Assembly (NCBI GenBank): GCA_907163345.1
Contig: CAJQUN010000007.1
Span: 2,983,206 to 3,047,205 of the forward strand
DNA: 64,000 nt
Source of the DNA: Haberlea rhodopensis
Taxonomy: Eukaryota; Streptophyta; Magnoliopsida; Lamiales; Gesneriaceae
Reading direction: 5' to 3'
The notes under the pieces are model-generated. The model saw nothing but the letters and a program-made list of their open reading frames with translations. It was not told the origin of the DNA and searched no databases. The stretch's first letter is position 1. Every line of letters starts with the position of its first letter. Below are positions 23,919 to 36,649 of this stretch, piece by piece. Both the position numbers and the translations under genes were made by a program.

Positions 23919-24452
23919 TTCTGATGATTATGCGGAAGAGCAGCAGTAATCTTGTTGAATAAAATTTTCTGGAAAGAAAGTTAATCGCAGTGAATTGTTG
24001 AAGAAGATAAAAAAGTAGTGAAACTTATGGCGGTTAAAAGAAAAGTATATGTAACGTCGTACTGTAGATGAGCAGACACATATATACGTGGTGATCATCT
24101 AACGATTTGAATAAAATTTAACCAATAAATAAAAGGACAGGATTTAGGCGGAAGTGAAATAATTTATTTTACACAAAAATAAATTTGAATTCCGACGTTC
24201 CATTAGGTTAATGGGTAAAGAAGGTTATTTTAGTCAAAGCATACTTGGCAAAGTCTGCTGGTATGTAGGGTCCGACAGGTAGGGAACATCTACTGGTATG
24301 TAGAGTCCTACTGGTACATATACACCTACTGCAACAGACCATTGTATTACCAGCTGAGCTTGAATAACCAATATAAACTGTAACTTAAATTCCCCCTTAA
24401 TTTATGCGAATAAACTAAGTAATTCCCCCTGAATTCATTACCAAGAAAATAA

Positions 24453-27400
24453 TCAAGGATTGATTTCAATTAAACCAAGAATATTTCGAAAGTAGGAAAA
24501 CTTAGCGTCCGGTAGGGGTTTTGTGAAAATGTCTGCTGCCTGTTGTTCAGTAGAAATATACTCCAGCCGAATTTCTTTCTTCATAACATGATCTCTAATA
24601 AAATGATGACGGATGTCAATATGTTTAGTACGAGTATGAAGAACTGGATTGTATGTTATGGCAATGGCAGACGTATTATCACAAAATATGGGTGCCTCTG
24701 TGGATTCAATTCCATAATCTCTTAGTTGTTGCTGAATCCAGAGCAGTTGAGCACAGCAGCTTCCAGCAGCAAGGTATTCTGCTTCTGCAGTAGATGTTGC
24801 TATGGATGTCTGCTTCTTGCACCCCATGAAATTAGTCTATCGCCAAGAAATTGACAATATACATTGGTACTCTTTCTGTCAATTTTGCAACCAGCATAGT
24901 CTGCATCTGAATATCCAATAAGGTTAAAAGTTGAGTCTCTTGGATACCATAGACCGACATTCTCAGTGCCTTTCAGATATTTGAGGATTCTTTTGACAGC
25001 AGTGAAGTGCGACTACTTGGGATTTGCTTGAAATCGGGCGCACATACAAACTGCGAACATTATATCTGGTCGGTTGGCCGTCAAATAAAGTAAAGATCCA
25101 ATAACGCCTCTATACATTGTAACTTCGACTGGTATTCCTGAAATATCCAAGTCGAGTTTGGCAGATGAGCTCATTGGTGTAGCAGCAGCTGAGCTGGTAC
25201 TCATTCCATATTTCTTCAGCAGTTCTTTAGTATATTTGGATTGATTTATCAGAATTCCTTCACTGGATTGCTTGACTTGCAATCCTAGGAAAAATGATAA
25301 TTCTCCCATCATGCTCATCTCAAATTGATCCTGCGTAATTTTATAAAATCTTTCGCACAATTTTGAGTTAGTACTGCCGAAAATAATATCATCAACATAT
25401 ATTTGAACAAGCAGAGTATGATCACCCTTTGTGAATTTGAAAAGAGTCTTGTCCACCGTGCCAATGGTAAAGTTATGATCAGTCAAATATTTTGATAGAG
25501 TTTCATACCATGCACGTGGATCTTGCTTCAGACCATACAAAGCTTTATTAAGACGAAATACATAAGATGGTTGCTGATGGCTTTCAAATCCAGGAGGTTG
25601 TTCAACGTAAACTTCTTCCTGGAGTTTGCCGTTAAGAAACGCACTCTTAACATCCATCTGATAGACTTTAAAGTCTTTAAAAGCAGCAAATGCAAGAAAT
25701 ATGTGAATTGCTTCTAGTCGAGCTACAGGGGCAAAGGTTTCATCAAAATCAATGCCTTCTTCCTGTCTGTAGCCCTGTGCGACTAATCTTGCTTTATTTC
25801 TGATTACTGTTCCATTTTCATCTAATTTATTCCTAAATACCCATTTGGTGCCAATGATAGTGTGATGCTGTGGTCGTGGTACTAAATACCATACTTTGTT
25901 CGCTCAAACTGATTTAGTTCTTCTTGCATAGCGTCTACCCAGCTTGGGTCTAACATAGCATCATCAATCTTCTTAGGTTCTAGGTGAGATATGAATGCAG
26001 CATGAAGGAATTCATTAATTAATTGTCCTCTGGTGCGTAGAGGAGCAACAGGGTTACCTATGACCTGCTCGGGAGGATGATCCTTCATCCACCGGAGCGG
26101 AGGTCCAAGAGAGTTGAGCCCTTCATTTGACTGGATATGAATGGGCAGTTCATAAGTGCTGATTGATGCATATTTTTCATTTGCTTCCTCTACTGCAACA
26201 GGGGTATGTGCAATAGTGTCATTGTCAGCTGGATCCGGTGCATGTTGACCAGCAGACTCCTTTGTTTGGGCTTCAGGAACTTCTGGTTCTAATGAGCAGT
26301 CAGTCCTGCTTCTGTAATTTATCTCATCATCAACATTTTCATCAATGTAAGTGCTTTTCAGTCGATTGCTCAAGTTGTTAATTTGCAGATTAGATACCGT
26401 ACAGTCAGTAGGTTCATCAAATTTTACATGCACTGATTCTTCTACAGTAAGAGTTCTATTAGTAAATACTCTGAAGGCTTTACTAACTGTAGAATAACCA
26501 AGAAATATTCCAGTATCAGATTTGGCATAAAAAGCGGTGAGATGAGTCTTTCCATTGTTGTGAATAAAACATTTGCAACCAAACACATGGAAATAAGAAA
26601 TATTTGGCTTACTGCCATTCCAGATCTCATAAGGGGTTTTATTTGCTTGCTTATTAATCATTGATCTGTTCTGCGTATAACAAGCTGTGTTGACAGCTTC
26701 TGCCCAAAATCTCTGCGAAATTTCGGATTCCGCAAGCATAGTTCGCGCAGCTTCTTTCAAAGTGCGGTTCCTACGCTCAGCAACTCCGTTTTGTTGAGGA
26801 GTTCTAGCAGCAGAGTATTCGTGTTTAATACCAAGGTCATTTAGATATGATTCGAGTGAATGATTGGTAAACTCAGTACCCTTATCGCTGCGAATTCTAT
26901 CTATCCCACACAATTTCTCATTTTGGAGTCTTTTTAGTAGTTCGATCAGCTTTGGAGTAGCCTGATATTTGCCACTTAGGAACAGGACCCACGTAAAACG
27001 AGTGTAATCGTCTATTAGCACTAGAGTATACTTCATTCCCCCTAGACTTGTTACTGGTATAGGACCAAATAGATCCATATGCAGCAACTCTAGGCACCGA
27101 GAAGAAGATGTACTCCCTTTGTTCTTAAAGGAAGATCTGATTTGCTTACCAAGCTGGCATGCTGCACAGATCTTGTCTTTTGAGAACTCAATTTGGGGCA
27201 GTCCAATGACTAGATCAAGTTTAAGCAGACTGGCAATAGTTTTAAAATTTAAGTGACTCAATCGTTTGTGCCAAAGCCAATTATTGGAAGAATTCAGGGC
27301 AGCAAAGCAGGTAGAGGAGGTAGGCTGATTAAGATTCCAATCAATTTTATATGTGTTATCATGCCTTCTTCCTACAAGTAATATACTGCCATCAGTAGAT

Positions 27401-28305
27401 TTGATTGTGCATGAGTGCTGGTTGAATTCTACAGAATGACCGTTGTCACAGAGTTGACTTATGCTAATTAAGTTATAGCATAGATTTTCAACCAACAGAA
27501 TATCTTTAATAATAATGTTACCGTAGATAATCTTACCCTTACCCACGGTTCTACCTTTCGCGTTGTCTCCAAAAGTTATTCTGGGTCCGGTGGAGTCCAC
27601 CAGTTCAGACAATAAGCTCGCATTTCCTGTCATATGTCTAGAGCATCCGCTGTCCAGAAACCATTCTGAGCTCCGAACTTGATGCATTCTAGTTTCCTGC
27701 AATTAAAGCGATAAAATGATTGGTACCCAATCCTACTTGGGTCCGGGCAGGATTAGTCCTTTCGGAACCCACACTTGTATGACCCTGAGTGGCTTAGGTC
27801 GGTGTGTGTTCTGAAATGTGTGTGCATTCATAAATGATGGTGATGGTCTTGACTGTGTAGTGTGATAATGAGTGTATGCATGTGCTCTTGGTTTGTAGTT
27901 CCTGTTATTTGGCATATACCTCTTCTGGATGGGCATACAGTTGTACCAGTTGGGTTTCACCTCTCTAGCTGCTCGACAAGTGGGTTTAAGTTCATTTCTG
28001 AACTTTTGCCCCGGTTTAGCTTTCTTGATTGGTTCAACATAACCAATACCTCGGTGTGATGCCTGTTCCTTAATGAGTGTTGCTTTAACAGGTTCTTTAA
28101 CTAGTTCAATGGGATCATATACTGTGCTTGATTTAACAAAATTCATTGTTTGAATCTTGTTTCTTTCTAGACACACTTGAGATTTGATGCAGGATGAATT
28201 ACTATCATTGTTTGAGTAGCCTATACCGGTGAGATCACCAGCAAGTCTTATCGACTCAAGCATTTCATCTTTTCTGGCAGTAGATGCATTCCATGTGCGA
28301 ACCAT
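24453..28305 (-). pseudogene. Ty1/copia Sirevirus-like pol (protease, integrase, RT, RNase H)
   Basis: This is the decayed pol region, read on the minus strand in copia order. A protease-type DSGCSRHMTG and the gag-pre-integrase/HHCC stretch (WLWHKRLSHLNF, CAACQLGK) come first. They are followed by the integrase core (HMDLFGPIP, YTRFTWV, ARTPQQNGVAERRNRT), reverse transcriptase (MDVKSAFLNGKL, YVDDIIFGSTN) and RNase H (STAEAEYLA, HIDIRHHFIRD). YVDDIIFGSTN is typical of Sirevirus/SIRE-type elements. Open blocks are 27733-28305, 25882-27702, 25013-25657 and 24453-24827; a frameshift near 25882 falls at the start of reverse transcriptase and more breaks lie at 24827-25013. It cannot make a full polyprotein. 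Confidence 0.9.
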
Positions 28306-28336
28306 CTTACTGAGTTCCTGGTGTGCACATGTTGCT

Positions 28337-29688
28337 TCATCCCTTCTGACTTACTTTATCCCTCAAGCTTTTCAACTCAGTGAATTGTTCACAATCACAT
28401 TCGTTGTTCTGCTGTTTTGTTGGGACTTGTTGTTCAGTCTTGTAGTTCTCGAAGGATTCGTACAACATCTGATACTCATTTATCATGTCCTGTAATGCAT
28501 TTGTGAGCTCAATATGTCTAAATTCAGAAAGATTAGGATCATTTACCTCACAGTCGTCGTTGGCCATTAGGCAATGAACTTCTTCATCTTCACTGTCACT
28601 GGATGAGCTGGAAGAAGTTTCTGATTCTGAGTCAGCACATTTGTTCTTGTTTTCTTCCGCCACCAGTACTTTCTGTTCTCTGTCTCTTCTGGATGATCTT
28701 TTATTCTCTTTAGACTTTCTATATTCTTTTGGTCCTTTCTTTTGATCATCCTTCTTCGGTTTAGGACAGTCAGCAATAAAGTGTCCTGGTTTGAGACAGT
28801 TAAAGCATACACGTTCATCTTCATCTGATCTATTCTTGAAGCTTTGTCTTCTTGGGTAGGATTGATAAGTTTTTTGATTTTTCTTCATAAACTTTCCAAA
28901 TTTCTTGACAAATAGCACCATTGCATCGTTGCATATTTTTTCAGGAGTCATCTCTGTTGTGACAGGTAGAGCTTCAGATGCAGTAAGAGCTTTGGTTGGT
29001 TGACTGGTGCTGGGTTCATCTTCAATCCGAATACCTAGTTTGAACTCATAAGCTTTTAAGTTAGCAAATAAGTCGTGTAGGTCTATCTTGTTTAGATCTT
29101 TTGATTCTCTCATAGCAATCGTCTATTCTCTTGGGAGACCTCTCATGACTTTTAGAGTGACTTCCCTGTTGGATAGATCTTTACCAGGGCTATTGAGTTC
29201 ATTTATGATGCCAGTTACTCATTCATCGTATTCGCTTAGAGTTTCTCCGGACATCATTTTGATGTTTCAAACTTCTGTAAGGCAACAGTGAGCTTGTTCT
29301 CCTTGGTTTGATCATTTCCTTCGCACAGCTGAGCAATCTTTTCCCAGGTGTCCTTTGCAGTGGGACACATCTTGATCTTGTTGAACATATTTTTGTCCAG
29401 AGTTTTGAACAGTATGTCTTTTGCCACATTGTCTAGATTTGCCTTTTTCTTTTCTTCGTTTGTCCAGAAGGATCTATCCTTTTCAACCATCTGAGGTTCA
29501 CCACCAGAGATAGCAGTTGCTGTATTGACTTTCATGATCTTCATTGGTCCATCAGTGATGACGAACCACATATCATCATCTTGGGCACTTAGATGTGCTT
29601 GCATACGAATTCTCCAATCGTCATATTCATCCTTCTTGAACATTGGAATCTTGCTGAATGAGGCCATCAGTTTTTGGTAATTTCTCAA
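28337..29688 (-). pseudogene. Ty1/copia Sirevirus-like gag, frameshifted
   Basis: The capsid-type start is at 29688 or slightly inside (MASFSKIPMFKKDEYDDWRI, DTWEKIAQLCEGNDQTKENK). The reading breaks near 29254 and resumes at 29113, where a basic C-terminal part holds a CCHC knuckle (CFNCLKPGHFIADC) and acidic serine-rich sequence. It is followed without a gap by the pol blocks at 28305. Frameshifts make it a relic. Confidence 0.87.
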
Positions 29689-29704
29689 GATTGAGAAGAC
29701 CTAA

Positions 29705-29716
29705 GCTCTGATACCA
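29705..29716 (-). other. Primer binding site of the copia element (initiator Met tRNA)
   Basis: The minus strand reads TGGTATCAGAGC next to the LTR end at 29719. Confidence 0.87.
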
Positions 29717-29718
29717 CT

Positions 29719-31090
29719 TGTTAGGATCGAGGTAGTGTTTAGAAGGGGGGTTGAATAAACACTAGATTCAATTTCGATTCTTTTCTTGTTAACTGTAAAC
29801 TGTTAAGTATTACAGTTGCTTCTCAATATCAGGAAGTCAGCAGACACTGATTATAGTGCGGAAGACGTCTGCTGGACTTGTGAGGAATAAAACTGAGTAG
29901 CAAGTAAGCAATAAACAAATAACACAAGTATTGTTTCTGGAAGTTCGAAGCACAAGGCTTCTACGTCTCCCCTTCTTCCTTTGCAGGAAGGATTCACTAG
30001 AAGATTTGGTTTACACTTTTACAGTATACAACCTTCTTAGGCACTCACACAACTTGGCCGAAACTCCTAGAAATCAAAACTTCTTAATTTGATTACAAAA
30101 GTTTCTATGACACTCTTTACAAAATAAACTTTTAGCTTCGAGTGTTCTTGAGCAGCAGACTTCAGTTGGAAATACTCTGTCACAGATTCAGTTGCACTGC
30201 TTGTCTGCTCTTTTGTTGAACTTTTAGAATATCAGTAATTTGATTTTCTGTTTATGATGAAGTGTTTCTCTTTGTTTGAATAAATCGTTCAGCTAACCTC
30301 TTCATTCTTTGCTTGGACGTATTTATAGAATCAGAGATCCAATGGTAGCTTTTCTGTATTAGGAAGAGATCAGCTTTCCAAATTTAGATTGTCTTCTTTC
30401 CTATTTTGTTTAAGCAACGACTCTTTCATTCTGACGGTAATGGTGGCCGAGATATAGCAGGGTGCGCCGCTCTGTTGTACCTTTGTCAGAGAATCTTTGA
30501 ACTTCTTTTGTCTCGTTGCTTTGTGCTGTTACTGGATGTTTAGACTTCTGCTGGTCTTCTTTGTTCAATTGGTCGTTCATCATCTTGTGACCAGTAGATG
30601 CCTTTGTTAAGTGTGAGACTATCCGGTTGATGATTGTCCAGTAGATGTCCATCCAGTTTATGTTTATCCGGTTGATGTCTGTATCCAGTTGATGTCCGTC
30701 CGGTTGATGTCTATCCAGTTGGTAGCCATCCAGTTGATGTCTGTCCGGGTTATGTCTATCCAGTTGATGTCTGTCTGGTTGATAGCCATCCAGTTGATGT
30801 CTGTCCGGTTGATAGCCATCCAGTTGATGTCTGTCCGGTTGATGTCTATCCAGTTGGTGTCTGTCCGGTTGGTAGCCATCCAGTATGTGTCTGTCCGGTT
30901 GATAGCCATCCAATTGATGTCTGTCCGGTTGATAGCCATCCAGTTGATGTTTGTCATCCGGTTGGTCTTTATCACCCGGTAAGTGTCTTCACCCGGTAGA
31001 TGTCTTCATCCAGTAGGTGTCTTCACCCGGTAGGTGTCTTCACCCGGTAGGTGTTTGTAATCACCAAAACTTAGAAATCGTTTCCCAACA
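29719..31090 (-). mobile_element. 5' LTR of the Sirevirus-like element (1372 bp)
   Basis: On the plus strand it opens TGTTAGGATC after the primer site and ends TTTCCCAACA, so the LTR begins TGTTGGGAAA on the minus strand. It contains a minisatellite (30620-31060). No second copy is present in the window, so the element is incomplete on its 3' side. Confidence 0.85.
30620..31060. repeat. 15/30-bp minisatellite inside the copia LTR
   Basis: Variants of a 15-bp word, TCC(A/G)GTTGATGTCTG, alternate with TCCGGTTGATAGCCA to give a 30-bp higher-order unit. Around 28 copies are present, degenerating to CACCCGGTAGGTGTCTT at the right end. Long open frames on both strands here are produced by the repeat. 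Confidence 0.93.
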
Positions 31091-31372
31091 ATAACTCATT
31101 AAAAAAAATATGTGTGTTCAATAATTATCTCCCACTCACTAATTACATCACAAACCTCAAGCCAAAGCTCCCCAGACTCTTCACTACCACCACAATTCCA
31201 AGGTTTAACACCTCAATGAGAATAAGTCTCAATCCTTGGATCCAACAACCCCGATATCGGATTAATATCCTTGGAAGTCTCAACATCGTAATTATCTCAT
31301 AATTACCCCAATTAAAATCCATTAAGGGTCATAATCACTCCGGAATTAACACAATAATTTTCGGATATCACA
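31091..31372 (-). mobile_element. Ty3/gypsy LTR end fragment
   Basis: The right end TTCGGATATCACA is a gypsy LTR terminus (minus-strand TGTGATATCC). The preceding words (GGATCCAACAACCCC, GGAATTAACAC) match the order at the end of the LARD-like LTR (15880-16014). The left part is missing because the copia element begins at 31090. Confidence 0.65.
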
Positions 31373-31740
31373 TGATTCTATCGGCTCTCTGATTCTGAAT
31401 TAGTCTGAGCCCATTTGTTGCTGATGTCCTCAGCTACAAGCACTTTCTGTGCTTTTCCTTGGTGTCCTTTTAAATCTCTTTGATGCTTCTTCCTTCTATC
31501 ATCTATATGAATTTCTTTCTTTTCATCCTTCTTTGGTCTGGTGCAATATGCAATAAAGTGTCCAAACTTACCATAATGGTAGCAAGCCTGATCATTAGTA
31601 GCAGTAGCTTTCCTTTGTTTGTAATGATGAGAAGGCTTAAAATTTTTCTTATTCTTAGACATGAATTTACTACATTTCTTAATAAATAAAGACATAGCAG
31701 CATTACTTATGTGTTCCATAGATCGGTCTGGAGGAGTAGA
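31373..31740 (-). pseudogene. Sirevirus-like gag fragment with zinc knuckle
   Basis: This is part of a second copia gag. MEHISNAAMSLFIKK and a knuckle with one changed ligand (CYHYGKFGHFIAYC) correspond to ICNDAMVLFVKK and CFNCLKPGHFIADC in the copy at 28337-29113. It is cut on the left by the gypsy LTR end and on the right by the Athila/Tat-like LTR, so only about 120 residues survive. Confidence 0.8.
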
Positions 31741-31753
31741 CTGCTCTGGTACA

Positions 31754-33252
31754 TGATCGCTTTATTTTTAAATAGAAAATTCTCAGTGTAGCGATTCTTT
31801 ACCGCAAGTGCACGGTGTCAAGTTTTAGTATAGTTAAATGAAAGTAAGGGTTGTCGAATCCACAGGGACTAACGTATAAGTACCAAATAAAACTAGTAAA
31901 ATTATATTTAGCCTACGATTAAAAAGAGGGTATATTAACTACTGCGAATTTATAACTAAAGGACCTAAATAAAATAAGAATAAATAAAATGAAGGGTTTC
32001 CGGATATGCAAAGGAATTTCGCTCGAGAAATTTATCTCGCTCTTCGTTCAACTATGTTATCTTTAAAGATTCGTTTGAATAGGCAATTACCAAACAATTG
32101 ATTCTTAAGGTGAAAGGTTTTCGTTATTATTCAATACACTCTCTCGAGCTGTATAGAAACTAATATCAAATTAGAACAAGTAACTCTCGTTCACTTATTT
32201 ACTAATCTGATATTGCATAAATCTTCAAAACCTCGTTACTCTAAATCTCTCGATTCAAAGTGCTCACGTATGTGATTTTATCTCTCGATCTCAATCTTAA
32301 ACATACATCATGAATTAATGTTGCGTATTATAACGTTATCTCTCGATCTCGGTTATAACTCACAGAATTCAATCAAAGTTAGCTAGGCTTTGATCTTAAT
32401 AAGCATTTAATTCATGAACAATAAGATATCAATACACTCAAACACATTCGAATCAATAAATCAAACACAATTAAAATCAAACTTGATAAAATAAACTAGA
32501 TTTAATTCAAGACAAATCAATAAGACGTTTAATTGTTTCTCAACCTCAAAAACATCCAATTAAAATGAAAATCAAATAAATCCGAGTTTAGAAATACGAT
32601 AAATGCTGGAACGAATCCGTGAGTTGCACCGTAATCTCTTCTCTTGCTCCTTCCTTGCACTCCGGAATTGGCTTGCTCAAGCTTGGATGAAGAACGGAGG
32701 AAGATGGCTTTTCCTCCTTCTTCTAGGCGGTGGCTACTAGGGTTTTTAGGTGATGAAAAATGGCTATCAACCCTCTCTGATATGATATCATATGGTAAGG
32801 AAGAGATCCCCCATTTAAACCACCAAAAATCACGTTAAATTAGGAAAATAAGATTTTCAGAAAATCGCGTATCGATCGATCGAAAATATTTTCCGATCGA
32901 TCGGTGCACTGTTTGCTTCAGCGTTTAAAAGTTTCTGTCTCGATCGATCGATCGAGATTTTCATTCCGATCGATCGACACTTCAATAAAATTGGTGCTGA
33001 ACTCTCTGCCCGGATCGATCGATCGAGAATTAATCTCGATCGATCGAAATTCTGAAAAAGCTGCATTCTTCATTTTTTTCTCTTTTTTGCCTTGGTTTCA
33101 CCTGTTTCCTTCATTTTAGCTCATTTCTTCCATTTCCGACCTATTTTCCTGAAACAAGCAAATAAATACCAAAAAGCATAATTTCATCCAGGAAAAAGTA
33201 CGAAAAACGGAAAGAAATTACAACTAAAAACACTTAAAATCTAAGCCTATCA
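31754..33252 (-). mobile_element. 3' LTR of an Athila/Tat-like element (1499 bp)
   Basis: The ends are TGATCGC...TATCA on the plus strand, with GTACA to the left as the likely target base run. A polypurine tract lies immediately right (33253-33267). The sequence near 31800, CCGCAAGTGCACGGTGTC, then AATCCACAGGGA, is characteristic of a class of plant gypsy LTRs. It contains its own CGATCGATCG array. Confidence 0.75.
32873..33046. repeat. CGATCGATCG palindrome array in Athila/Tat-like LTR
   Basis: Copies start at 32873, 32894, 32941 (with an overlapping copy at 32945), 32967, 33016 and 33037. They form three pairs 21-26 bp apart, separated by about 47-49 bp. CTGCC precedes the third pair. The flanking bases differ from the Tekay-like arrays (A/T-rich instead of GCC), so only the palindrome and its spacing are shared. 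Confidence 0.9.
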
Positions 33253-33267
33253 ACTCCCCCAAACTTA
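33253..33267 (-). other. Polypurine tract of the Athila/Tat-like element
   Basis: The minus strand reads TAAGTTTGGGGGAGT followed by the LTR start TGATAGGC. A GATCGTCCTCGAGC motif follows it, a variant of the hairpin seen upstream of the other polypurine tracts. Confidence 0.72.
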
Positions 33268-34550
33268 GACTTGATCGTCCTCGAGCAAGCAATAAGCTCA
33301 AAAAGTAGAGTCAAACTTAATACTTTGAATAAATCATTTTTACAACTCAACGTAAAAGCTCAGCAATCCTACTTCTACATCACTAAGAGTCATTCAAAGT
33401 TCAACAGGAAGCATTTTCTCCTAAGCTAAACAATACATCGCAACATCGGAACGTGTGTGTGTGCTATTGTCAAACATTAGTTATATACATATCTTGTAAG
33501 ATCAAAATGTGCCATAAAAACTCAAAGTCAAGATTACTTTTGATTACTCTACAAATATACTATCCAGCACTTCTCCACTAATGTAATTATTCCCTAGACT
33601 TGGATCAGAAGGTCTTTAAAAGCTTATAACGTTAGGCCTTTTGGTGTCGGCTCCAAAGAAAAGGTAGGATGAATGCAAAGAAGAGAGTATAAAAGAATCA
33701 GTTCAAACTTGTTCGCACAATATTGAGCTTCTCTTCAACTTTTTCTATCCTTGGCCACTTTGGGTCTTATTTGAATGTTTTCATTATTTCAAGGTTTTTC
33801 TCTACATCTTTTCTTATTGCTCATTCTTTTGTTCACTTTGTTTTTCACAATGAATTCATCTACATATAACAATTCAGTGCAATGAATGAGATTCATTATA
33901 CTCTCTTAGGGACGGATAAAAATTTTCATTTAGGCTCAATCCAAGGTAGGTATAATGAGTTAGCCAAAAATGTCGAATGGGGGTCTAGTTATATGCCATG
34001 CATATACCATTCTTTTTCAATAAGGCTCAAGAGGGGACACTAAGGAATGATGTAGACAAGGTAAGCTTGAAAGGCACAAATGGTCCAAAGATCGCCTAAA
34101 TCATCTGCAAGTCAAGATCCTAATTATAAAATTTCGCCTCAAAGTGCTTTCAAATAAATTGTAGAGTTTTCTAAGATGCTCAAGACTAATCATAGTTAAC
34201 ACAAGTTTTCACTTTATTCAATACATACTTCACTCAATCATGACTCAAAACGTGCTCAAACTATTCCTCAATTTTGACATAAGCTCAACAAAGGATATAT
34301 ACAAACAAGTTAAAAAAAATTCATGACTCCTATCTAGATGGGGATTAATTTCATCATGTATTACCGTTGCAAATTCAACTCATCATTTCTCAAGTATTGA
34401 CTCATTGTCTAAAAAAAAATTTGTTGATAGTGCTCAAGGACGAATTAGTCTCATAAACGTGCAGTCATGCAAGGAAAGAAACAAGACAAAAGCAGAAATG
34501 CAAAAGCAACAAATATAAACAAAACCCCCCCAAACTGAATATGTGCATTG
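33268..34550 (-). other. Non-coding 3' spacer of the Athila/Tat-like element
   Basis: About 1.3 kb of AT-rich DNA between the polypurine tract and the downstream ORF. No protein family or open frame of note is seen. Long untranslated spacers at this place are usual in Athila/Tat elements. Confidence 0.5.
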
Positions 34551-34608
34551 CCCTCAATGTACAAGACAAATAAGCGTAAAGGCAAAACACATACCATGAC
34601 AATGATCG

Positions 34609-35860
34609 TCACTGATCGTCGTCCTCATCATGCTCCGGAGGGGGGACTGGGTAGTGACGCTCCTCGCCCTGGTATGGCGGAAATGGTGGGTACTCAGTAG
34701 GTGGAGGTGCATGCGGCTGATATGGTACGAAGTGTGGCTCTGGCGGGAACTGGAATCCTGGGAAGCCCTGGGCCATGGCAGTGTTCCATGCACTCTGGTA
34801 GTGCATGAACTCCATCTAACGCTGAGCTACCTGCTCATGGTCCAACTACAATGCTCTCTGCATGCTGTGTATGTCCCGCTGCATGCTATGGATGCTCTGC
34901 TGCTCCAGGCGAATGTCTTGGAGATCCCTGTGAAGGGAGTCCAAAGTGATGCGTGTACGCTCTGCAGCATAGGAAGATGATGCTCCGGTATGTCCGGTTT
35001 CCGAGGGTCGTGGCTCAGCTCTTCTTCGGCCTGTAGGGGGTGGTGGACCATCAACAATAATCGGAGTCTTCGGTGGAAGTAACTCCTCGTCTTCCCCCCA
35101 TTGCACTCCGCATCTCTGGCATAAAGCAGTGATGGTAGATGGAAACGGTAGTGCAGAGGTAGGTGGGCTGCTACCAATATCATGGATATGATCACTTATA
35201 ATCTCGCCCAGATCCACATCCTGCCCTGTGAGAATGGCAAATACCAGGGCCGCTCTGTCTTTGTCACCTCAGAAGTGTGGGTCGAAGGCATGACCCGTGA
35301 GGCGACAAATGAGAACCATGCTTGGGCCTCTGGTGTCAAATGCTTCTTGAGAACCACCTGTGGCTCTCCCTTATCATTCCGCTGTCAATCTTTTCCCGGC
35401 ATGCCAATAACTGCAAGTACCTCATCATAATTGATCGTATTCTTTCGGAAGGATTGGTACGCACAGTTATGTATGAATGGCATCCGGTAAATATTATTAA
35501 TTGCTGCCTAATCAACAAGCACATCCTTCCCTCGGACAAAAACATTCGCTCTGTGTCCTGGTGGAATAACTCGGAGATTCGTGTAGAATTCCCTCACCAG
35601 TGGAACCACAGCATCAATTGGTGTTTGAATAAACTGAAACCAACCTCGTCGCCTAACTGCCCTTATGACAGGACATTCAATCTTGTCCAAACTCATGCCC
35701 CTTTCACGACTGAGGGGTTTCTTGTGATAACTGGGAAACAACTCAGCTGCTGTGGAATTTTCAAACTTCTGTTTGTCATACTCTGGCTCAAAGTGGTGGC
35801 CTCCGTCTGTTTTTGCTTCTGTGAGGCCTCTGCCTGCTTTGCCTTCTTTCTTGGAGCCAT
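34609..35860 (-). pseudogene. Downstream ORF of Athila/Tat-like element (plant transposon-protein type)
   Basis: It begins MAPRKK-like at 35860 with a lysine- and glutamine-rich start. It then shows the block MSLDKIECPVIRAV..RRGWFQFIQTPIDAVVPLVREFYTNL (with breaks), which is the pattern of the putative plant transposon-protein domain found in ORFs of retroelements. Further on are LGEIISDHIHDIG, a coiled-coil-like stretch (LDSLHRDLQDIRLEQQSIHSM) and a proline-rich tail ending in acidic residues. Open blocks are 35508-35741, 35336-35545, 34846-35217 and 34609-34815 in different frames, so several frameshifts are needed. The function of this family is unknown. Confidence 0.6.
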
Positions 35861-36649
35861 TGTCTTGCTAAGTTGTTCTCAATTAATTCGCTTAATTGCA
35901 CACAAACACCACACCCAAAATACAGCAATACCAACACCCCGCAGCACAACAACAATTCCCCCTAAACTTTGATTCTTCTTATCCCTATTCAACTACAACA
36001 AAGTAATTGCACCAAAAGATGAAAAGATATAAAATTGAAAACCAATTACCCAGAAAAAATCTGAACTTTGATGAATTTGGCACTTGGCGTGGACTTCTCT
36101 TTTGGATGCAATTCTACCCAATTCAGCTTGCAATACTTCAGATCTGCAATAAAAATCTCATCAGAACAATTCTTACTTCAAAGATTTGAAGTAATTAGAA
36201 AATTGGAGAGAATATGGATGAGAGATTGGAGGAGGCGATTTGGTTCTTTGCTGAAGAGGAGAGGAAAAATTTTTAAAGTTATGCACAGACTGCTCTTCAG
36301 TGCCCTATTTTTCAAAATTTTCTCTCGATCGATCGATCGAGAAAATTTTTCGATCGATCGATCGAGGCAGTGAACCTCTTGGTCTTTTAAAATTTCTAGG
36401 CGATCGATCGAGATTTTGTCTCGATCGATCGCCAGCACCAGAATACAAAAATCAAATTTTTCAAGAAAATTTTTCCCTCGGGTTGCTTCGCCTACATCTT
36501 TCTTGCTTTTACACCTGCGCAAAATTTCACGGATTCATTATCGGAATCATCTAAAAACAAACTAAAAACAACCAAACTAAGATGAAGAACTAAAAACAAA
36601 AACTCGAGGAAGGAAAAGAAAGTTCTTAATTTATAGTCCCAAGCTGGAC
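35861..36649 (-). other. Leader upstream of the downstream ORF, with palindrome array
   Basis: It holds AT-rich non-coding sequence and four palindrome sites (next entry). Its right end is the left flank of the solo LTR at 36650. Read on the minus strand, sequence passes from the gag scrap at 39014-39207 through the solo LTR into this stretch. The original element therefore seems to have lost its pol region. Confidence 0.45.
36326..36431. repeat. CGATCGATCG palindrome array in Athila/Tat-like leader
   Basis: Copies start at 36326 (overlapping 36330), 36351 (overlapping 36355), 36401 and 36422: two pairs about 21-25 bp apart with a 50-bp gap. GGCAGT (36367) lies in the gap directly after the second site. 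Confidence 0.9.

Noticed and set aside
30410..30982. Repetitive open frames of the NWMAINRTD type
   Set aside because: Translations of a 15-bp minisatellite in an LTR.
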